A stretch of 64,000 nt of DNA from Glycomyces sp. TRM65418 (GCF_019710475.1 NZ_JAJFAX010000004.1:1-64000); one strand, 5' to 3'. Counted from the stretch's first letter, positions 24,378 to 33,543 are shown. Notes: generated by a model from the letters alone, not told the origin. Numbers and translations: made by a program.

Positions 24378-25757
24378 ATGCCCTCACGTCGCACACTCCT
24401 CACCACTGCGATGGCGTCCGCCGTCGCCGCCGCGATCGCCGCGCCGAACGCGGCGCACGCGCAGTCCTATGCGGCCTATGCGATGGCGTATTTCAAGGAG
24501 TCGCCGGACATGACCGACGACAGCTACGCCCTCCACCTCGCCGTCAGCCGCGACGGTCTCGACTGGACGCCGCTCAACCAGAACCGCCCCGTCGCCACCC
24601 CCACCGCCGGCATGCAGGGCCTGCGCGACCCGTTCGTCCTCCGCAGGCAGGACGGCGCCTTCGTCGTCCTCGCCACCGACCTGAAAGGACGGGTGTTCAA
24701 CCTCGACAACCAGTACCTCCACGTCTGGGACTCGCCCGACCTCCGCGGCTTCACCGGCTACCGGCGGGTCCGCCTGCACGACATGGCGACCCACACCTGG
24801 GCCCCCACCGCGTTCTGGGACCCCGCCCGGGGCCGCTACGCGGTCGTCTACTCGGCCTACAACGGCACCCGCGACGTCCTCATGGTCAACTACACCGCCG
24901 ACTTCGTGAACATGGGCGCCGCGCAGGTCTTCTTCGACCCCGGCTTCAACGTGCTCGACGGCGACGTCCTCGTCCACAATGGCGCGTTCTACCTCGCCTA
25001 CAAGAACATGGCCGACGGCAACCTCTACGTCTCCCGCTCGACCACCGGTCAACCCGGCACCTTCACGACCCTCACCGGCGGCCTGCGCCAGGGCGGCGCC
25101 ATCGAGGCCCCGATCCTCGTCAAGTCCAACAGCGCCAACGCGTTCTGGCTGTGGGGCGACTCCTTCGTCCCCGACAACGCCGTCTTCTACGCCTGGCGCT
25201 CGTCCGACATCAACGGCGGCGGTTGGACGCCGCTCGACCAGCGCGACTACACCGCCCCGATCAGCAGCAAGCACGCCGGGATCCTCCCGATCACCGAGGC
25301 CGAACGCGCCGCGCTCGTCACCCGCTGGGGTGCGCCGCAGTGGAACCGGCTGAAGTCCTACAACTTCCCCTCCCGCTTCGTGCGCCACGCCGGCGGCATC
25401 GGCCGGATCGATCCGTATCCGATGGAGCCGCCCGCCGACCAGCAGTGGCGGCTGCGCGCGGGGCTGGCCGACGCGAGCGGCGTCTCGTTCGAGTCGGTGA
25501 ACCTGCCCGGCCGGTTCCTGCGCCATTCCGGCTACGCGATGCGGCTCGACGCGAACGACGGCACGTCGCAGTTCGCCGCCGACGCCACCTTCCACCGCGT
25601 CGCGGGCCTGGCCGACGCCGCCTGGAGCTCGTTCCGGTCCCACAACTTCCCGGACCGCCATCTCCGCCATTCGGGCTACGCGCTGCGGATCGACCCGATC
25701 ACCGGCGGCTCGTCCGCGACCGACCGCCAGGACGCCACCTTCAAGGTCACGTCGTAA
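24378..25757 (+). CDS. secreted GH43-like beta-propeller protein with AbfB domain
   Basis: 459 residues from the ATG at 24378 (AGAAAGG before it). A twin-arginine-like signal peptide (PSRRTLLTTAMASAVAAAIA, cleavage at AHA) precedes a five-bladed propeller. Its LRDPFVLRRQDGAFVVLATD and WAPTAFWDPARGRYAVVYSA motifs carry the acidic residues typical of GH43-type arabinanase/xylosidase folds. The last ~135 residues are an AbfB (CBM42) beta-trefoil (SYNFPSRFVRHAGGIGRID, HNFPDRHLRHSGYALRIDP), which binds arabinofuranose side chains. It probably acts on arabinan or arabinoxylan. Confidence 0.85.
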   Translation: MPSRRTLLTTAMASAVAAAIAAPNAAHAQSYAAYAMAYFKESPDMTDDSYALHLAVSRDGLDWTPLNQNRPVATPTAGMQGLRDPFVLRRQDGAFVVLATDLKGRVFNLDNQYLHVWDSPDLRGFTGYRRVRLHDMATHTWAPTAFWDPARGRYAVVYSAYNGTRDVLMVNYTADFVNMGAAQVFFDPGFNVLDGDVLVHNGAFYLAYKNMADGNLYVSRSTTGQPGTFTTLTGGLRQGGAIEAPILVKSNSANAFWLWGDSFVPDNAVFYAWRSSDINGGGWTPLDQRDYTAPISSKHAGILPITEAERAALVTRWGAPQWNRLKSYNFPSRFVRHAGGIGRIDPYPMEPPADQQWRLRAGLADASGVSFESVNLPGRFLRHSGYAMRLDANDGTSQFAADATFHRVAGLADAAWSSFRSHNFPDRHLRHSGYALRIDPITGGSSATDRQDATFKVTS

Positions 25758-25810
25758 GGACCCCGTGCGGCGTCCACGCGGCGGCGGGCGCGAAGCAGCC
25801 GAGTGCGCTT

Positions 25811-25900
25811 GCCGGACGGCCCTTCCGGCGGCGGTCCGACACGACCCCGAGCGAATACCGCGACCGCTTCCGGGCCGGACCGAGGAAGACCGCGGTCTGA
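25811..25900 (+). pseudogene. C-terminal tail of a lost AraC-family regulator
   Basis: The frame reads GRPFRRRSDTTPSEYRDRFR and stops a few residues later. This is the end of the second helix-turn-helix in AraC/GlxA-type regulators ('FRRxxGTTPSEYRxRFR'). No other part of the gene survives between the GH43-like gene and the TetR gene. Confidence 0.5.
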
Positions 25901-25921
25901 TCCGGCTCGGCCGAACCGGCG

Positions 25922-26623
25922 TCACGACGCCGCCCGGCCCGGCGGCGGCTGCTCGATGGTCACGTGGTGGGCCCCGCCGCTGTCGCGGTGCTCGCGTTCC
26001 AACGCCTCGCTGTGCGCCAGCAGCGCGTCGAAGTCGACGGCCGCGCCCCGGCACAGGGTCTCGATGACCTGCTCGGCGCCCTCGTCGCTCAAGTGCCGGC
26101 CGAAGAGCGCCCGGTAATGCGCGAACGAGGCGATGACGTCGAGGAGCTGCTCCACGTCGACGTCGCTGCGCAGGTCCCCGCGCTCCACGGCGCGCACCAG
26201 CGTCTCCCGGACGGCCCTCCGCGACGGCTCGATGACGGCGCGCAGGTACCACCGGTGCAGCTCGGGGTCCCGGATGCACTCGGAGTACAACGCACCGAAC
26301 ACCTCCGGCCGGATCGTCCGGTACGCGGCGAGGAAGACCGTGAAGCTGTCGCCGATGTCGCACAGGGTGCAGCCGGTGTCGGGCGGGGACGGCGTGTCGA
26401 GCCGGCTCTCGACGGCCGCCAGCACCAGCGCCGCCCGCCCGGGCCAGCGCCGGTAGATCGCCGGCCGCGAGGTCCCCGCCCGGCGCGCGACCTCCCCCAG
26501 ACTGATCCCCAGGTAGCCGACCTCGTCCAGCAGCTCCAACGTGGACGCCGTCACGGCGGCGTCGATGTGGGCGTCCCGGGGCCGGCCCCCGGACCGGTCT
26601 GCAGCACTGTGGTCTCCGGCCAT
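25922..26623 (-). CDS. TetR-family repressor
   Basis: 233 residues. The N-terminal helix-turn-helix domain contains TLELLDEVGYLGISLGEVAR and RAGTSRPAIYRRWPGRAALV. A TetR C-terminal ligand domain follows (PEVFGALYSECIRDPELHRW). It is divergent from an MFS drug-efflux gene, with a palindrome between them. This is the standard arrangement in which the repressor shuts off the pump until its ligand arrives. Confidence 0.92.
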   Translation of the reverse strand: MAGDHSAADRSGGRPRDAHIDAAVTASTLELLDEVGYLGISLGEVARRAGTSRPAIYRRWPGRAALVLAAVESRLDTPSPPDTGCTLCDIGDSFTVFLAAYRTIRPEVFGALYSECIRDPELHRWYLRAVIEPSRRAVRETLVRAVERGDLRSDVDVEQLLDVIASFAHYRALFGRHLSDEGAEQVIETLCRGAAVDFDALLAHSEALEREHRDSGGAHHVTIEQPPPGRAAS

Positions 26624-26696
26624 GGTCCCCAGCCTACGCCCCGCGTTACAGGCCGACTCGTAACCGTTGTCACCTTGAAGACGGCCCTGGGCAGTG

Positions 26697-26719
26697 TTAC
26701 GTTACGAATTGAAACGTAA
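26697..26719. promoter_or_regulatory. TetR-type operator between regulator and MFS gene
   Basis: TTACGTT and AACGTAA form a perfect 7-bp inverted repeat around a 9-base centre, ending 22 bases before the MFS start codon. A second GTTAC/GTAAC pair lies further upstream (~26645-26665). Confidence 0.6.
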
Positions 26720-26741
26720 TCTCGTGCCGAGGCAGGTTCCG

Positions 26742-28289
26742 ATGACGACTGCGACCCTTCCCGAATCCGACCGTGCGACCGCCAGGGAATGGGCCGGGCT
26801 GGCGCTGCTGACGATGCCGATGCTCGCCCTGGCGACCGACCTGACGGTCCTGTTCTTCGCGCTGCCCACCCTCAGCGCCGATCTGGAACCCAGCGCCACC
26901 CAGACGCTGTGGATCACCCACGTCTACGGCTTCCTGCTCGCCGGATTCCTGCTCACCTCCGGCCGGGCGGGCGACCGCATCGGCCCCCGCCGCCTGATGC
27001 TGATCGGTTCCGCGGCCTTCGCGGCGCTGTCCGTGGCGGCGGCGTTCTCGCCGAACGCCGAGACGCTGATCGGCGTCCGGGCGGCCCTCGGCATCGCCGG
27101 GGCCTCGCTGATGCCGTCGCTCTTCGCGCTGCTGCGCACCATGTTCCGCGACGAGACGCAACGGCGCCTGGCCATCGCGATCCTCTTCAGCACCTTCACC
27201 GTCGGCGGCGCCGTCGGTCCGGTGCTCGGCGGGGCGCTCCTGGAGTACCACTGGTGGGGCTCGGTCTTCCTCGTCAACGTCCCGCCCCTCCTCCTGCTGC
27301 TGGCCGGCGGGACCAGGCTGCTTCCCGAACGCGCCGAACGCAACCGATCCCGCATCGACCTCTTCAGCGTGGGGCTCTCGGTGGTCGGCCTCCTGGCCGT
27401 CGTCTACGGCCTGCAGGAGCTCGCCGCCAGTCAGCAGGCCGGGCGCGGCGCGGTCTGGCCCCACCTCCTGTGCGTCGTCGCCGGGGCGGGCGTCCTGGGG
27501 CTGTTCGTGCGGCGGCAGCGGCGCATCGACGAGCCGCTGTTCGACCTGGGCGTGCTGCTCGGCCGGCGCACGGCGGTGCCGCTGGCGACGCTGGTGCTCA
27601 TGGGCATCAGCGTCACGGGCATGTTCTACCTGTTCACGCAGTACCTGCAGTGGGTCGGCGGGCTCTCGCCGCTGCGCGCGGGGCTGTGGACGCTGCCGTT
27701 CATCGTCCTCAACATCACCGGAGCGCTGCTCGTGCCGGGCCTCGCCCGGCGGCTGCGGCCGGCCGTGGTCGTCGCGGGCGGGCTGGCCGTCGCGGCCGTG
27801 GGGGCCGGACTGTTCTCCCTCGCCACGGGCGCCGATGCCGGCCTGCCCTGGGTGGTGGCGTCCGTGTCCGTGGTCGGTTTCGGTCAGGGCTGCGCCGCGG
27901 CGTTGGTCTCGGACCTGATCATCTCCGGCGTCCCGGAGGCGCAGACCGGTTCCGCGGCCTCCGCTCAGGAGGTCGGGGGTGAACTCGGCACCGCGCTCGG
28001 CATCGCCGCAGGCGGCACGGTCGGTGTGGTCGCCTACCGCCGTTCGCTGGACGCCGACATGCCCGCGGGCGTCTCCGAGAGCGCCGGCGAGGCCGCGAAG
28101 GCCAGCGTCCACGAGGGAACCGAAGTCGCGGAGGGGCTGGCCACCGGCGGCGCGCGGCTCCTCGGCGCGGTCCACGACGCCGTGAGCTTCGGCCAGCAGG
28201 TCTATGCGGGCGTCGGCGGCGTCGTCCTGGCCCTCACCGCAGCCGTGGTGATCGTCCTCCTCGTCGAGCGGCCCGACCGCACGAGGTGA
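26742..28289 (+). CDS. MFS multidrug efflux transporter (DHA2, 14 TM)
   Basis: 515 residues with ~14 hydrophobic segments. Motif A of drug/H+ antiporters (GRAGDRIGPRRLMLIGS) lies after TM2 and motif C (GGAVGPVLGGALLEYHWWG) in TM5. This is the EmrB/QacA (DHA2) type, which exports drugs or organic cations in exchange for protons. The ATG at 26742 has a short GAGG site; an upstream ATG at 26694 lies inside the operator and is less likely. Regulated, by inference, by the divergent TetR protein. Confidence 0.92.
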   Translation: MTTATLPESDRATAREWAGLALLTMPMLALATDLTVLFFALPTLSADLEPSATQTLWITHVYGFLLAGFLLTSGRAGDRIGPRRLMLIGSAAFAALSVAAAFSPNAETLIGVRAALGIAGASLMPSLFALLRTMFRDETQRRLAIAILFSTFTVGGAVGPVLGGALLEYHWWGSVFLVNVPPLLLLLAGGTRLLPERAERNRSRIDLFSVGLSVVGLLAVVYGLQELAASQQAGRGAVWPHLLCVVAGAGVLGLFVRRQRRIDEPLFDLGVLLGRRTAVPLATLVLMGISVTGMFYLFTQYLQWVGGLSPLRAGLWTLPFIVLNITGALLVPGLARRLRPAVVVAGGLAVAAVGAGLFSLATGADAGLPWVVASVSVVGFGQGCAAALVSDLIISGVPEAQTGSAASAQEVGGELGTALGIAAGGTVGVVAYRRSLDADMPAGVSESAGEAAKASVHEGTEVAEGLATGGARLLGAVHDAVSFGQQVYAGVGGVVLALTAAVVIVLLVERPDRTR

Positions 28290-28385
28290 GCGTTCGGCGC
28301 CGCACGTCGGACCGGAGCGGCTGCCGGGCCCCGCCGCGGGCGTCCCGGCACGCCGCCCCCTCGTGCGTGCGCCCCCGTTCGACGG

Positions 28386-28880
28386 CTAGATCGCCTGGAC
28401 GGTCTCGAAGGTGCCGTCGCCGTCCGTGTCCGCGGCGTACGTGTCCAGGAAGCCGTCGCCGTCCGTGTCGGCTTCGGTGGTGTCGACCCACCCGTCGTTG
28501 TCGGTGTCGGTGGCGTACGTGTCGAGGTACGTGTCGCCGTCGGTGTCGAGCAGCAGGGTCTCGGAATAGCCGTCCGCGTCGGTGTCCGTCGCGACCGTGT
28601 CCACCCAGCCGTCGCCGTCAGTGTCGGACTCGATGGTCTCGTTGTAGCCGTCGCCGTCCGTGTCGTAGGAGACCGACTCGTTCACCCCGTCGCCGTCGAT
28701 GTCGGTGTCGGCGACGGTGGTGTAGACGTCGTCCGAGGAGGTGTCATCGGCGTAGGCGTCCTCGGTGTACGTGTCGTCGGTGTAGGAGGTCGAGTCCTCG
28801 GCGGTGAAGTCGTCGGTCGGCTCGGTCCCGTACTCGTCCGTGGTGAAGTCCTCTTCGACCGTGGAGTCGTATTCGCTCAT
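28386..28880 (-). CDS. acidic Asp-Gly repeat protein
   Basis: 164 residues, extremely acidic. Residues ~1-55 are Asp/Glu/Thr/Tyr-rich, and the rest is eight tandem 13-residue units of the type D-T-D-G-D-G-x-x-x-[ED]-T-x-x (for example DTDGDGYNETIES, DTDGDGWVDTVAT). DxDxDG loops bind Ca2+ in EF-hand, dockerin and thrombospondin type-3 repeats, so Ca2+ binding is likely. There is no signal peptide or anchor, so location is uncertain. The underlying DNA is an imperfect 39-bp tandem repeat. The gene stands alone. Confidence 0.8.
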   Translation of the reverse strand: MSEYDSTVEEDFTTDEYGTEPTDDFTAEDSTSYTDDTYTEDAYADDTSSDDVYTTVADTDIDGDGVNESVSYDTDGDGYNETIESDTDGDGWVDTVATDTDADGYSETLLLDTDGDTYLDTYATDTDNDGWVDTTEADTDGDGFLDTYAADTDGDGTFETVQAI

Positions 28881-29027
28881 GGCGGTTCCAACCTCGAGTG
28901 TGAGAAGTGTCCGGTGCTTACGGGAAGCACCATAGAACCCGCCTGCAAGCCGGGCGCTTTCAGGACGCGGGAACGCGACCGCCGGGCATCGTCATGTCGG
29001 CGCGGCGGCCGGGGTTAGCCTGCACTC

Positions 29028-29429
29028 ATGACCGCTCCACGACTCTCCTTGACCGCCGTCACGATCGGCGCCCCCGACCCGCGCGCCCTCGCCGACTTCT
29101 ACTCCCGCCTGCTGGGGCGGCCGGTGACGACCGAGCACGGGCCGGGCCCGGGCGAGCCGCCCGAAGCCGGATGGGCGCAGATCGCGTCGCCCGACGCGTC
29201 CGCCCCGAGCCTGGCCTTCGAATACGAGCACTGCTGGCAGGCGCCGGTCTGGCCCGCCGAACCGGGCCGGCCCGTCGCGACCCAGCACCTCGACATCCAG
29301 GTCGACGACCTCGACGCCGCAGTCGAACACGCGGTCGCCGAAGGCGCGACCCCGGCCGCGAGCCAGCCGCAGCGCGACGTGCGGGTCCTCTTCGACCCGG
29401 CCGGCCACCCGTTCTGCCTCTTCCTCTAG
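29028..29429 (+). CDS. VOC-family protein
   Basis: 133 residues with two glyoxalase-like halves: LTAVTIGAPDPRALADFYSR opens the first, TQHLDIQVDDLDAAVEHAVA the second, and it ends FDPAGHPFCLFL. This matches the actinobacterial 'VOC family protein' group of unknown substrate. TAGCCT lies 6 nt before the ATG and there is no Shine-Dalgarno site, so transcription is probably leaderless. Confidence 0.85.
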   Translation: MTAPRLSLTAVTIGAPDPRALADFYSRLLGRPVTTEHGPGPGEPPEAGWAQIASPDASAPSLAFEYEHCWQAPVWPAEPGRPVATQHLDIQVDDLDAAVEHAVAEGATPAASQPQRDVRVLFDPAGHPFCLFL

Positions 29430-29522
29430 GGCCTCGGCCCCCGGCAGGTCCGCCCGCTCGGGTCGCGGGCCGCCCGCGCCCTCGACCGGTCGGCATCGTT
29501 CGGGAGCCGCGGCGTCGGCGGT

Positions 29523-30008
29523 TCAGGAGTCCATGCGGCGGCGGGTGTTCAGGCGCATCGCCGGTTCCTCGGAGACCGTGAACCCGAGTTCCCGGTACAG
29601 GCCCTCGCCCGGCTTGGAGGCCAGCAGCTCGATCACGGTCACGCTCTGGTCCTCGAACCAGTCGAGCAGCGCCGACGTGCACGCCCGGCTGTGCCCGCGT
29701 CCCCGCCACCGCGGGTCGGTGACGACGTTGAAGACCCAGCCGTACCGCCCCGACGGGTTCCCCGGGTTCGGCAGCCGCTCGCTGATCACACCGGTCGCGC
29801 AGGACGCCAGCGCGCCCGAGCCGTCCGGGGCGTCGATCACGGTGACCGCCATCGTCGGCTTCGGCTCGTCCAGGCGGCGGTGCAGGATCGCGGCGGTCTC
29901 GGCCTTCCATCCGGTGTCGGTCGTGTCGAACCAGGGCGCGAGCAGGATCTCGCGGAGCCGGACGATCTCATCGATGTCGCCGAGGTCGGCGTGGCGCGCA
30001 GTCGTCAT
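29523..30008 (-). CDS. GNAT-family N-acetyltransferase
   Basis: 161 residues. The acetyl-CoA-binding loop appears as DPRWRGRGHSRACTSALLDW (the R/Q-x-x-G-x-G/A signature). The terminal beta-strand region LYRELGFTVSEEPAMRL is usual for GNAT enzymes. It acetylates an amine on an unknown small molecule or protein. Single gene, divergent from the phosphoesterase. Confidence 0.88.
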   Translation of the reverse strand: MTTARHADLGDIDEIVRLREILLAPWFDTTDTGWKAETAAILHRRLDEPKPTMAVTVIDAPDGSGALASCATGVISERLPNPGNPSGRYGWVFNVVTDPRWRGRGHSRACTSALLDWFEDQSVTVIELLASKPGEGLYRELGFTVSEEPAMRLNTRRRMDS

Positions 30009-30149
30009 GCGGGGAGCCTACGACGCCCCGCCGCGTCCGCCGAACGCGTTGTCGCCGCATGCCGGGCCCGAGGCGGACGCGGCGTGAGCCGTGACCGGGA
30101 GTGACCGACCGGGTTCCGTCGGCGCGCGGAACGTGCCATGATGGCCTCT

Positions 30150-31832
30150 ATGTCCCACCGCCCCAACGACCTCAGCCCCGAGCAGCTCCGCTTCTCCCCG
30201 CAGGGGCCGGTGCGCTGGCTCTCGCCCCGGACCCTGCTCGACACGAGCATGCGGTTCGGACTCGCCCGGCTCTTCGGGGGCTACGTCGACAAGCGCGAGA
30301 TCATCGGCGGCCGGCGCCAGGAGGTCTTCGACCACACCGCCGCCGAGGAGCTGTGGATCGACTACGTGGCCGACATCGGCGACGGCTTCAACGCCACCTA
30401 CTCGATCGCGTACCTCATGGCCCAGGACCACCTCGAGGTCGGCGGCGAGCGCCTGCCGCGCGGGTCGATCCTCGTCATGGGCGGCGATGAGGTGTACCCG
30501 GCGGGGGACTGGCTCGAGTACGAGCAGCGCACCAAGGGCCCCTACGAGGCCGCGAATCCCGGGCATCCGGTGTCCCTGTACGCGATCCCGGGCAACCACG
30601 ACTGGTTCGACGGCCTCACCGCGTTCGCCCGCCAGTTCACCGAGGGCCGGGCGATCGGCGGCTACCGCACCTTCCAGAAGCGCTCCTATTTCGCGCTGGA
30701 GCTGCCGCACCGCTGGTGGCTGTTCGCAGTGGACGCCCAGTTCGACACGCACCTGGACCAGAACCAGATCGAGTACTTCCGCCGCGCGGCCGAGCGGATG
30801 CGCGAGGGCGACCAGGTGATCCTGTGCGTACCGCAGCCCTCGTGGCTGTGGACCGAGGACGACCCGCACTCCTTCGACCGGATCGACCACTTCATCCGCG
30901 ACGTGATCGCCGCGCGGGGCGCGCGCGTGCCGCTCGTGCTCACCGGCGACCGGCACCACTACGCGCACTACGAGGAGGTCGACGGCAGCCGCCACATGAT
31001 CACCGCCGGGGGCGGGGGCGCGTACCTCTCGCCCACGCACGACCTGCCCGAGGAGCTGACGGCCCCGCGGAAGTCGATCCCCGAGCCCAACGCGCGCGAG
31101 CGGTGCTACCGGCTCACGGAGGTCTACCCGTCGAAGGCGAAGTCGATGGGCTACGCGCTCGGGATCTTCGGGCGGCTGCCGTGGCTGAACAAGGGCTTCG
31201 TGGCGCTCATGGCGGTCATCGCCCTCATCGCGACGGTGTGCATCATGGAGGGCACGGGCCCGTTCGTGGCCGTCGCCGCCGTGCTGCTGGGCGCGGGCGT
31301 CGGCTTCGCCCACCCCGGCGAGGGCCGGCGCGCCACCCGGCACTACGCGCTCGGGGCGCTGCACGGCGCGGCGCAGGTGGGCCTGGCCTGGGGCGGGGCG
31401 TGGTTCCTCAACTCGCTCGAGGAGGTGAACCTCTGGACCTACCTGGCGTACCTGCCCGTGGCCGGACTCGTGGGCACGTGGATCGTGGGCCTCTACCTGG
31501 TCGTCGCGAACCGCTTGGGCGTCAACACGAACGAACTGTTCGCGGGCATGTCGGTGATCGACCAGAAGTGCTTCCTGCGGATCCGGATCGACCGGAGCGG
31601 CGCGACGGTCTACCCGATCGGCCTCGACCGGGTGGGCCGCCGCTGGGTCGCCGACCCCGAAGGGGGCGAGAGCGACCCGTGGATCAAACCGGCCGAGCCG
31701 CTCAAGCCGCGCCTGATCGAGCCGGGCTTCGCCGCCCTGCACCCGGGGCCGCGCAGCGACGAGCCGCCGCCGCAGAGCCCGATGCGCCGCCTGGTCGCCC
31801 AGGCCGAGGCGTGGTTCAACGGCCGCGGTTAG
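30150..31832 (+). CDS. metallophosphoesterase with C-terminal membrane domain
   Basis: 560 residues. The calcineurin-like motifs are in order: YVADIGDGFNATY, MGGDEVYPAG, IPGNHDWFDG and LTGDRHHYAHYE, giving a two-metal phosphatase site (~75-290). The C-terminal half holds ~4 membrane helices (around GFVALMAVIALIATVCIMEG, FVAVAAVLLGAGVGFA, AYLPVAGLVGTWIVGLYLVV) before a soluble tail. The enzyme domain is therefore membrane-tethered; the substrate is unknown. CATGAT lies 7 nt before the ATG. Its stop codon overlaps the stop of the convergent POT gene. Confidence 0.85.
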   Translation: MSHRPNDLSPEQLRFSPQGPVRWLSPRTLLDTSMRFGLARLFGGYVDKREIIGGRRQEVFDHTAAEELWIDYVADIGDGFNATYSIAYLMAQDHLEVGGERLPRGSILVMGGDEVYPAGDWLEYEQRTKGPYEAANPGHPVSLYAIPGNHDWFDGLTAFARQFTEGRAIGGYRTFQKRSYFALELPHRWWLFAVDAQFDTHLDQNQIEYFRRAAERMREGDQVILCVPQPSWLWTEDDPHSFDRIDHFIRDVIAARGARVPLVLTGDRHHYAHYEEVDGSRHMITAGGGGAYLSPTHDLPEELTAPRKSIPEPNARERCYRLTEVYPSKAKSMGYALGIFGRLPWLNKGFVALMAVIALIATVCIMEGTGPFVAVAAVLLGAGVGFAHPGEGRRATRHYALGALHGAAQVGLAWGGAWFLNSLEEVNLWTYLAYLPVAGLVGTWIVGLYLVVANRLGVNTNELFAGMSVIDQKCFLRIRIDRSGATVYPIGLDRVGRRWVADPEGGESDPWIKPAEPLKPRLIEPGFAALHPGPRSDEPPPQSPMRRLVAQAEAWFNGRG

Positions 31833-33376
31833 CCGCGCCCCTCGAACTCCTGCTCCGGCGGCACCGCCAGCGGCGCGCCCGAGCCGTGCCCGCCCCGGCC
31901 CATGAGCCGGTGCAGGGCGGGGCTGCACAGGGCCAGCACGATCGAGGTGAGGATCGCGACCCCCGCGAGGAGGTAGAAGAACCACTGCTCGCCGACCGCG
32001 GGGACCAGGAACTTGTACGCCTGCCCGCCCAGCGGCGTGCCCACCGCCGGACCGAGGAACCACACGCCCATCATCTGCCCCTTGAGGCTGGAGGGCGCCA
32101 GCTGCGTCGTCACGCTCAGTCCGACGGGCGAGACGCACAGCTCGCCGAACGTGAGCAGCAGGTACACCCAGGCCATCCAGCCGAGCGCGATGAGGACGCC
32201 GGTGTCGGCCCGGCCCTGGAGCCAGCCGAGGAAGACGTACGCGAAGCCGACGAGGAACACGCCGCTCGCGAACTTGTAGGCGGCGCCGAAGCGCGAGCCC
32301 GTCCACACCCACAGCGCCCCGAAGAGCGGCGAGAAGACCAGGATGAAGATCGAGTTGAAGTTCTGCACCCCGCCCGCGGGCAGGTGGAAGCCCCACGAGT
32401 CGAGGTCCACGGACGAGTCGGCGAACGCGGTCAGCACCGAGCCCATCTGCAGGTAGAGCATCCAGAACACGACCGAGGCGATGAACAGGCCCACGTACGC
32501 GCGCAGGCCCGCGCGCTCGGCGGCGGTGATCCCCTTGGCCTGGCTGAAGATGTAGACGAAGTACCAGACGGCGGCGCCGATCGAGAGGCCCGTCACCACC
32601 GTGGGGACGGTGGCGAGGGTGAGGGTCCCCGTGGAGGCCCAGATCGCGACGGCGACGGCGGTGACGGCGATCGCGATCGCCAGGACCCGCGTCACCTGCT
32701 TCTTCTCGGCGTCGTTCAACGGCCGGGCGGGCCCGATCCCGGCGTTCGTCAGCCGCGGCCAGCCGCGCACGTACCACAGCAGGCCCAGCGCCATGCCGAC
32801 GGCGGCGGCGCCGAAGCCGAGGTGCCAGCGGTCCTCCCCGGCCAGGTACGGGGTGATGAGGATGCCGAGGAACGCGCCGAGGTTGATGCCCATGTAGAAC
32901 ACGGAGAACCCGGCGTCGCGGCGGGCGTCGTCGTCCCCGTCGTAGAGCTTGCCGACCATCACCGAGATGTTCGGCTTCAGCAGGCCCGAGCCGACCACGA
33001 CCAGGAACAGCCCGAAGAACACCGTCGCCGGGTTCTCGACGGGAACGGCCATCGACAGGTGCCCGCACATGATGACGATGCCGCCGATGAGCACCCCGCG
33101 CCGGGGCCCGAGGATCCGGTCGGCCAGCCACCCGCCCGGCAGCGCCGTCAGGTACACCAGCCCCGAGTAGAGGGACGCGATCGGGACCGCCACGGTCGCG
33201 TCGAGCCCGAGGCCGTTCTGCGCCAGCGACGCGGTGAGGAACACCAGCAGGATGCCCTGCAGCCCATAGAAACTGAACCGTTCCCACATCTCGGTGCCGA
33301 ACAGGACGGCCAGACCGCGCGGGTGCCCGAAGAAGGTCCGCTCGCGGCCGACGAGGGGGCGGTCAGGTTGGGACAT
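31829..33376 (-). CDS. POT/PTR2-family proton-coupled oligopeptide transporter
   Basis: 515 residues with 12-14 hydrophobic segments. Signatures: EMWERFSFYGLQGILLVFLT (the E-x-x-E-R-F-x-Y-Y motif of TM1), GGWLADRILGPRR, GSGLLKPNISVMVG and FYMGINLGAFLG. Members such as DtpA/DtpT import di- and tripeptides with protons. The ATG at 33376 follows a GGGAG site. It stands alone, convergent with the phosphoesterase and divergent from the membrane protein gene. Confidence 0.93.
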   Translation of the reverse strand: MSQPDRPLVGRERTFFGHPRGLAVLFGTEMWERFSFYGLQGILLVFLTASLAQNGLGLDATVAVPIASLYSGLVYLTALPGGWLADRILGPRRGVLIGGIVIMCGHLSMAVPVENPATVFFGLFLVVVGSGLLKPNISVMVGKLYDGDDDARRDAGFSVFYMGINLGAFLGILITPYLAGEDRWHLGFGAAAVGMALGLLWYVRGWPRLTNAGIGPARPLNDAEKKQVTRVLAIAIAVTAVAVAIWASTGTLTLATVPTVVTGLSIGAAVWYFVYIFSQAKGITAAERAGLRAYVGLFIASVVFWMLYLQMGSVLTAFADSSVDLDSWGFHLPAGGVQNFNSIFILVFSPLFGALWVWTGSRFGAAYKFASGVFLVGFAYVFLGWLQGRADTGVLIALGWMAWVYLLLTFGELCVSPVGLSVTTQLAPSSLKGQMMGVWFLGPAVGTPLGGQAYKFLVPAVGEQWFFYLLAGVAILTSIVLALCSPALHRLMGRGGHGSGAPLAVPPEQEFEGRG

Positions 33377-33543
33377 CGGCGCTCCCGGGTTCGCAGCGAC
33401 CGGCGCGACGTGCGCCGATACCTGCGTACCGTAATGGCTCTCCGCGCCGCGGGGGAGGAGAACGCGCGATCCTGTCATCCCCGAATTGATGCGATGGCGC
33501 CGTTTGTCTGATATATACCCTCGGCTGGTCTACGATCCGGCCT

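Noticed and set aside
28386..28880. Regular ~39-bp repeats that might look like a CRISPR array
   Set aside because: The repeats are contiguous, without unique spacers, and encode a perfect 13-residue protein periodicity in one open frame.
30018..33287. Very long minus-strand frame (over 1000 codons) across the phosphoesterase and transporter genes
   Set aside because: Its product is a low-complexity Arg/Pro/Gly/Ala sequence with no domain. It exists because third-position GC removes stops in the complementary frame. The real genes there have clear motifs.
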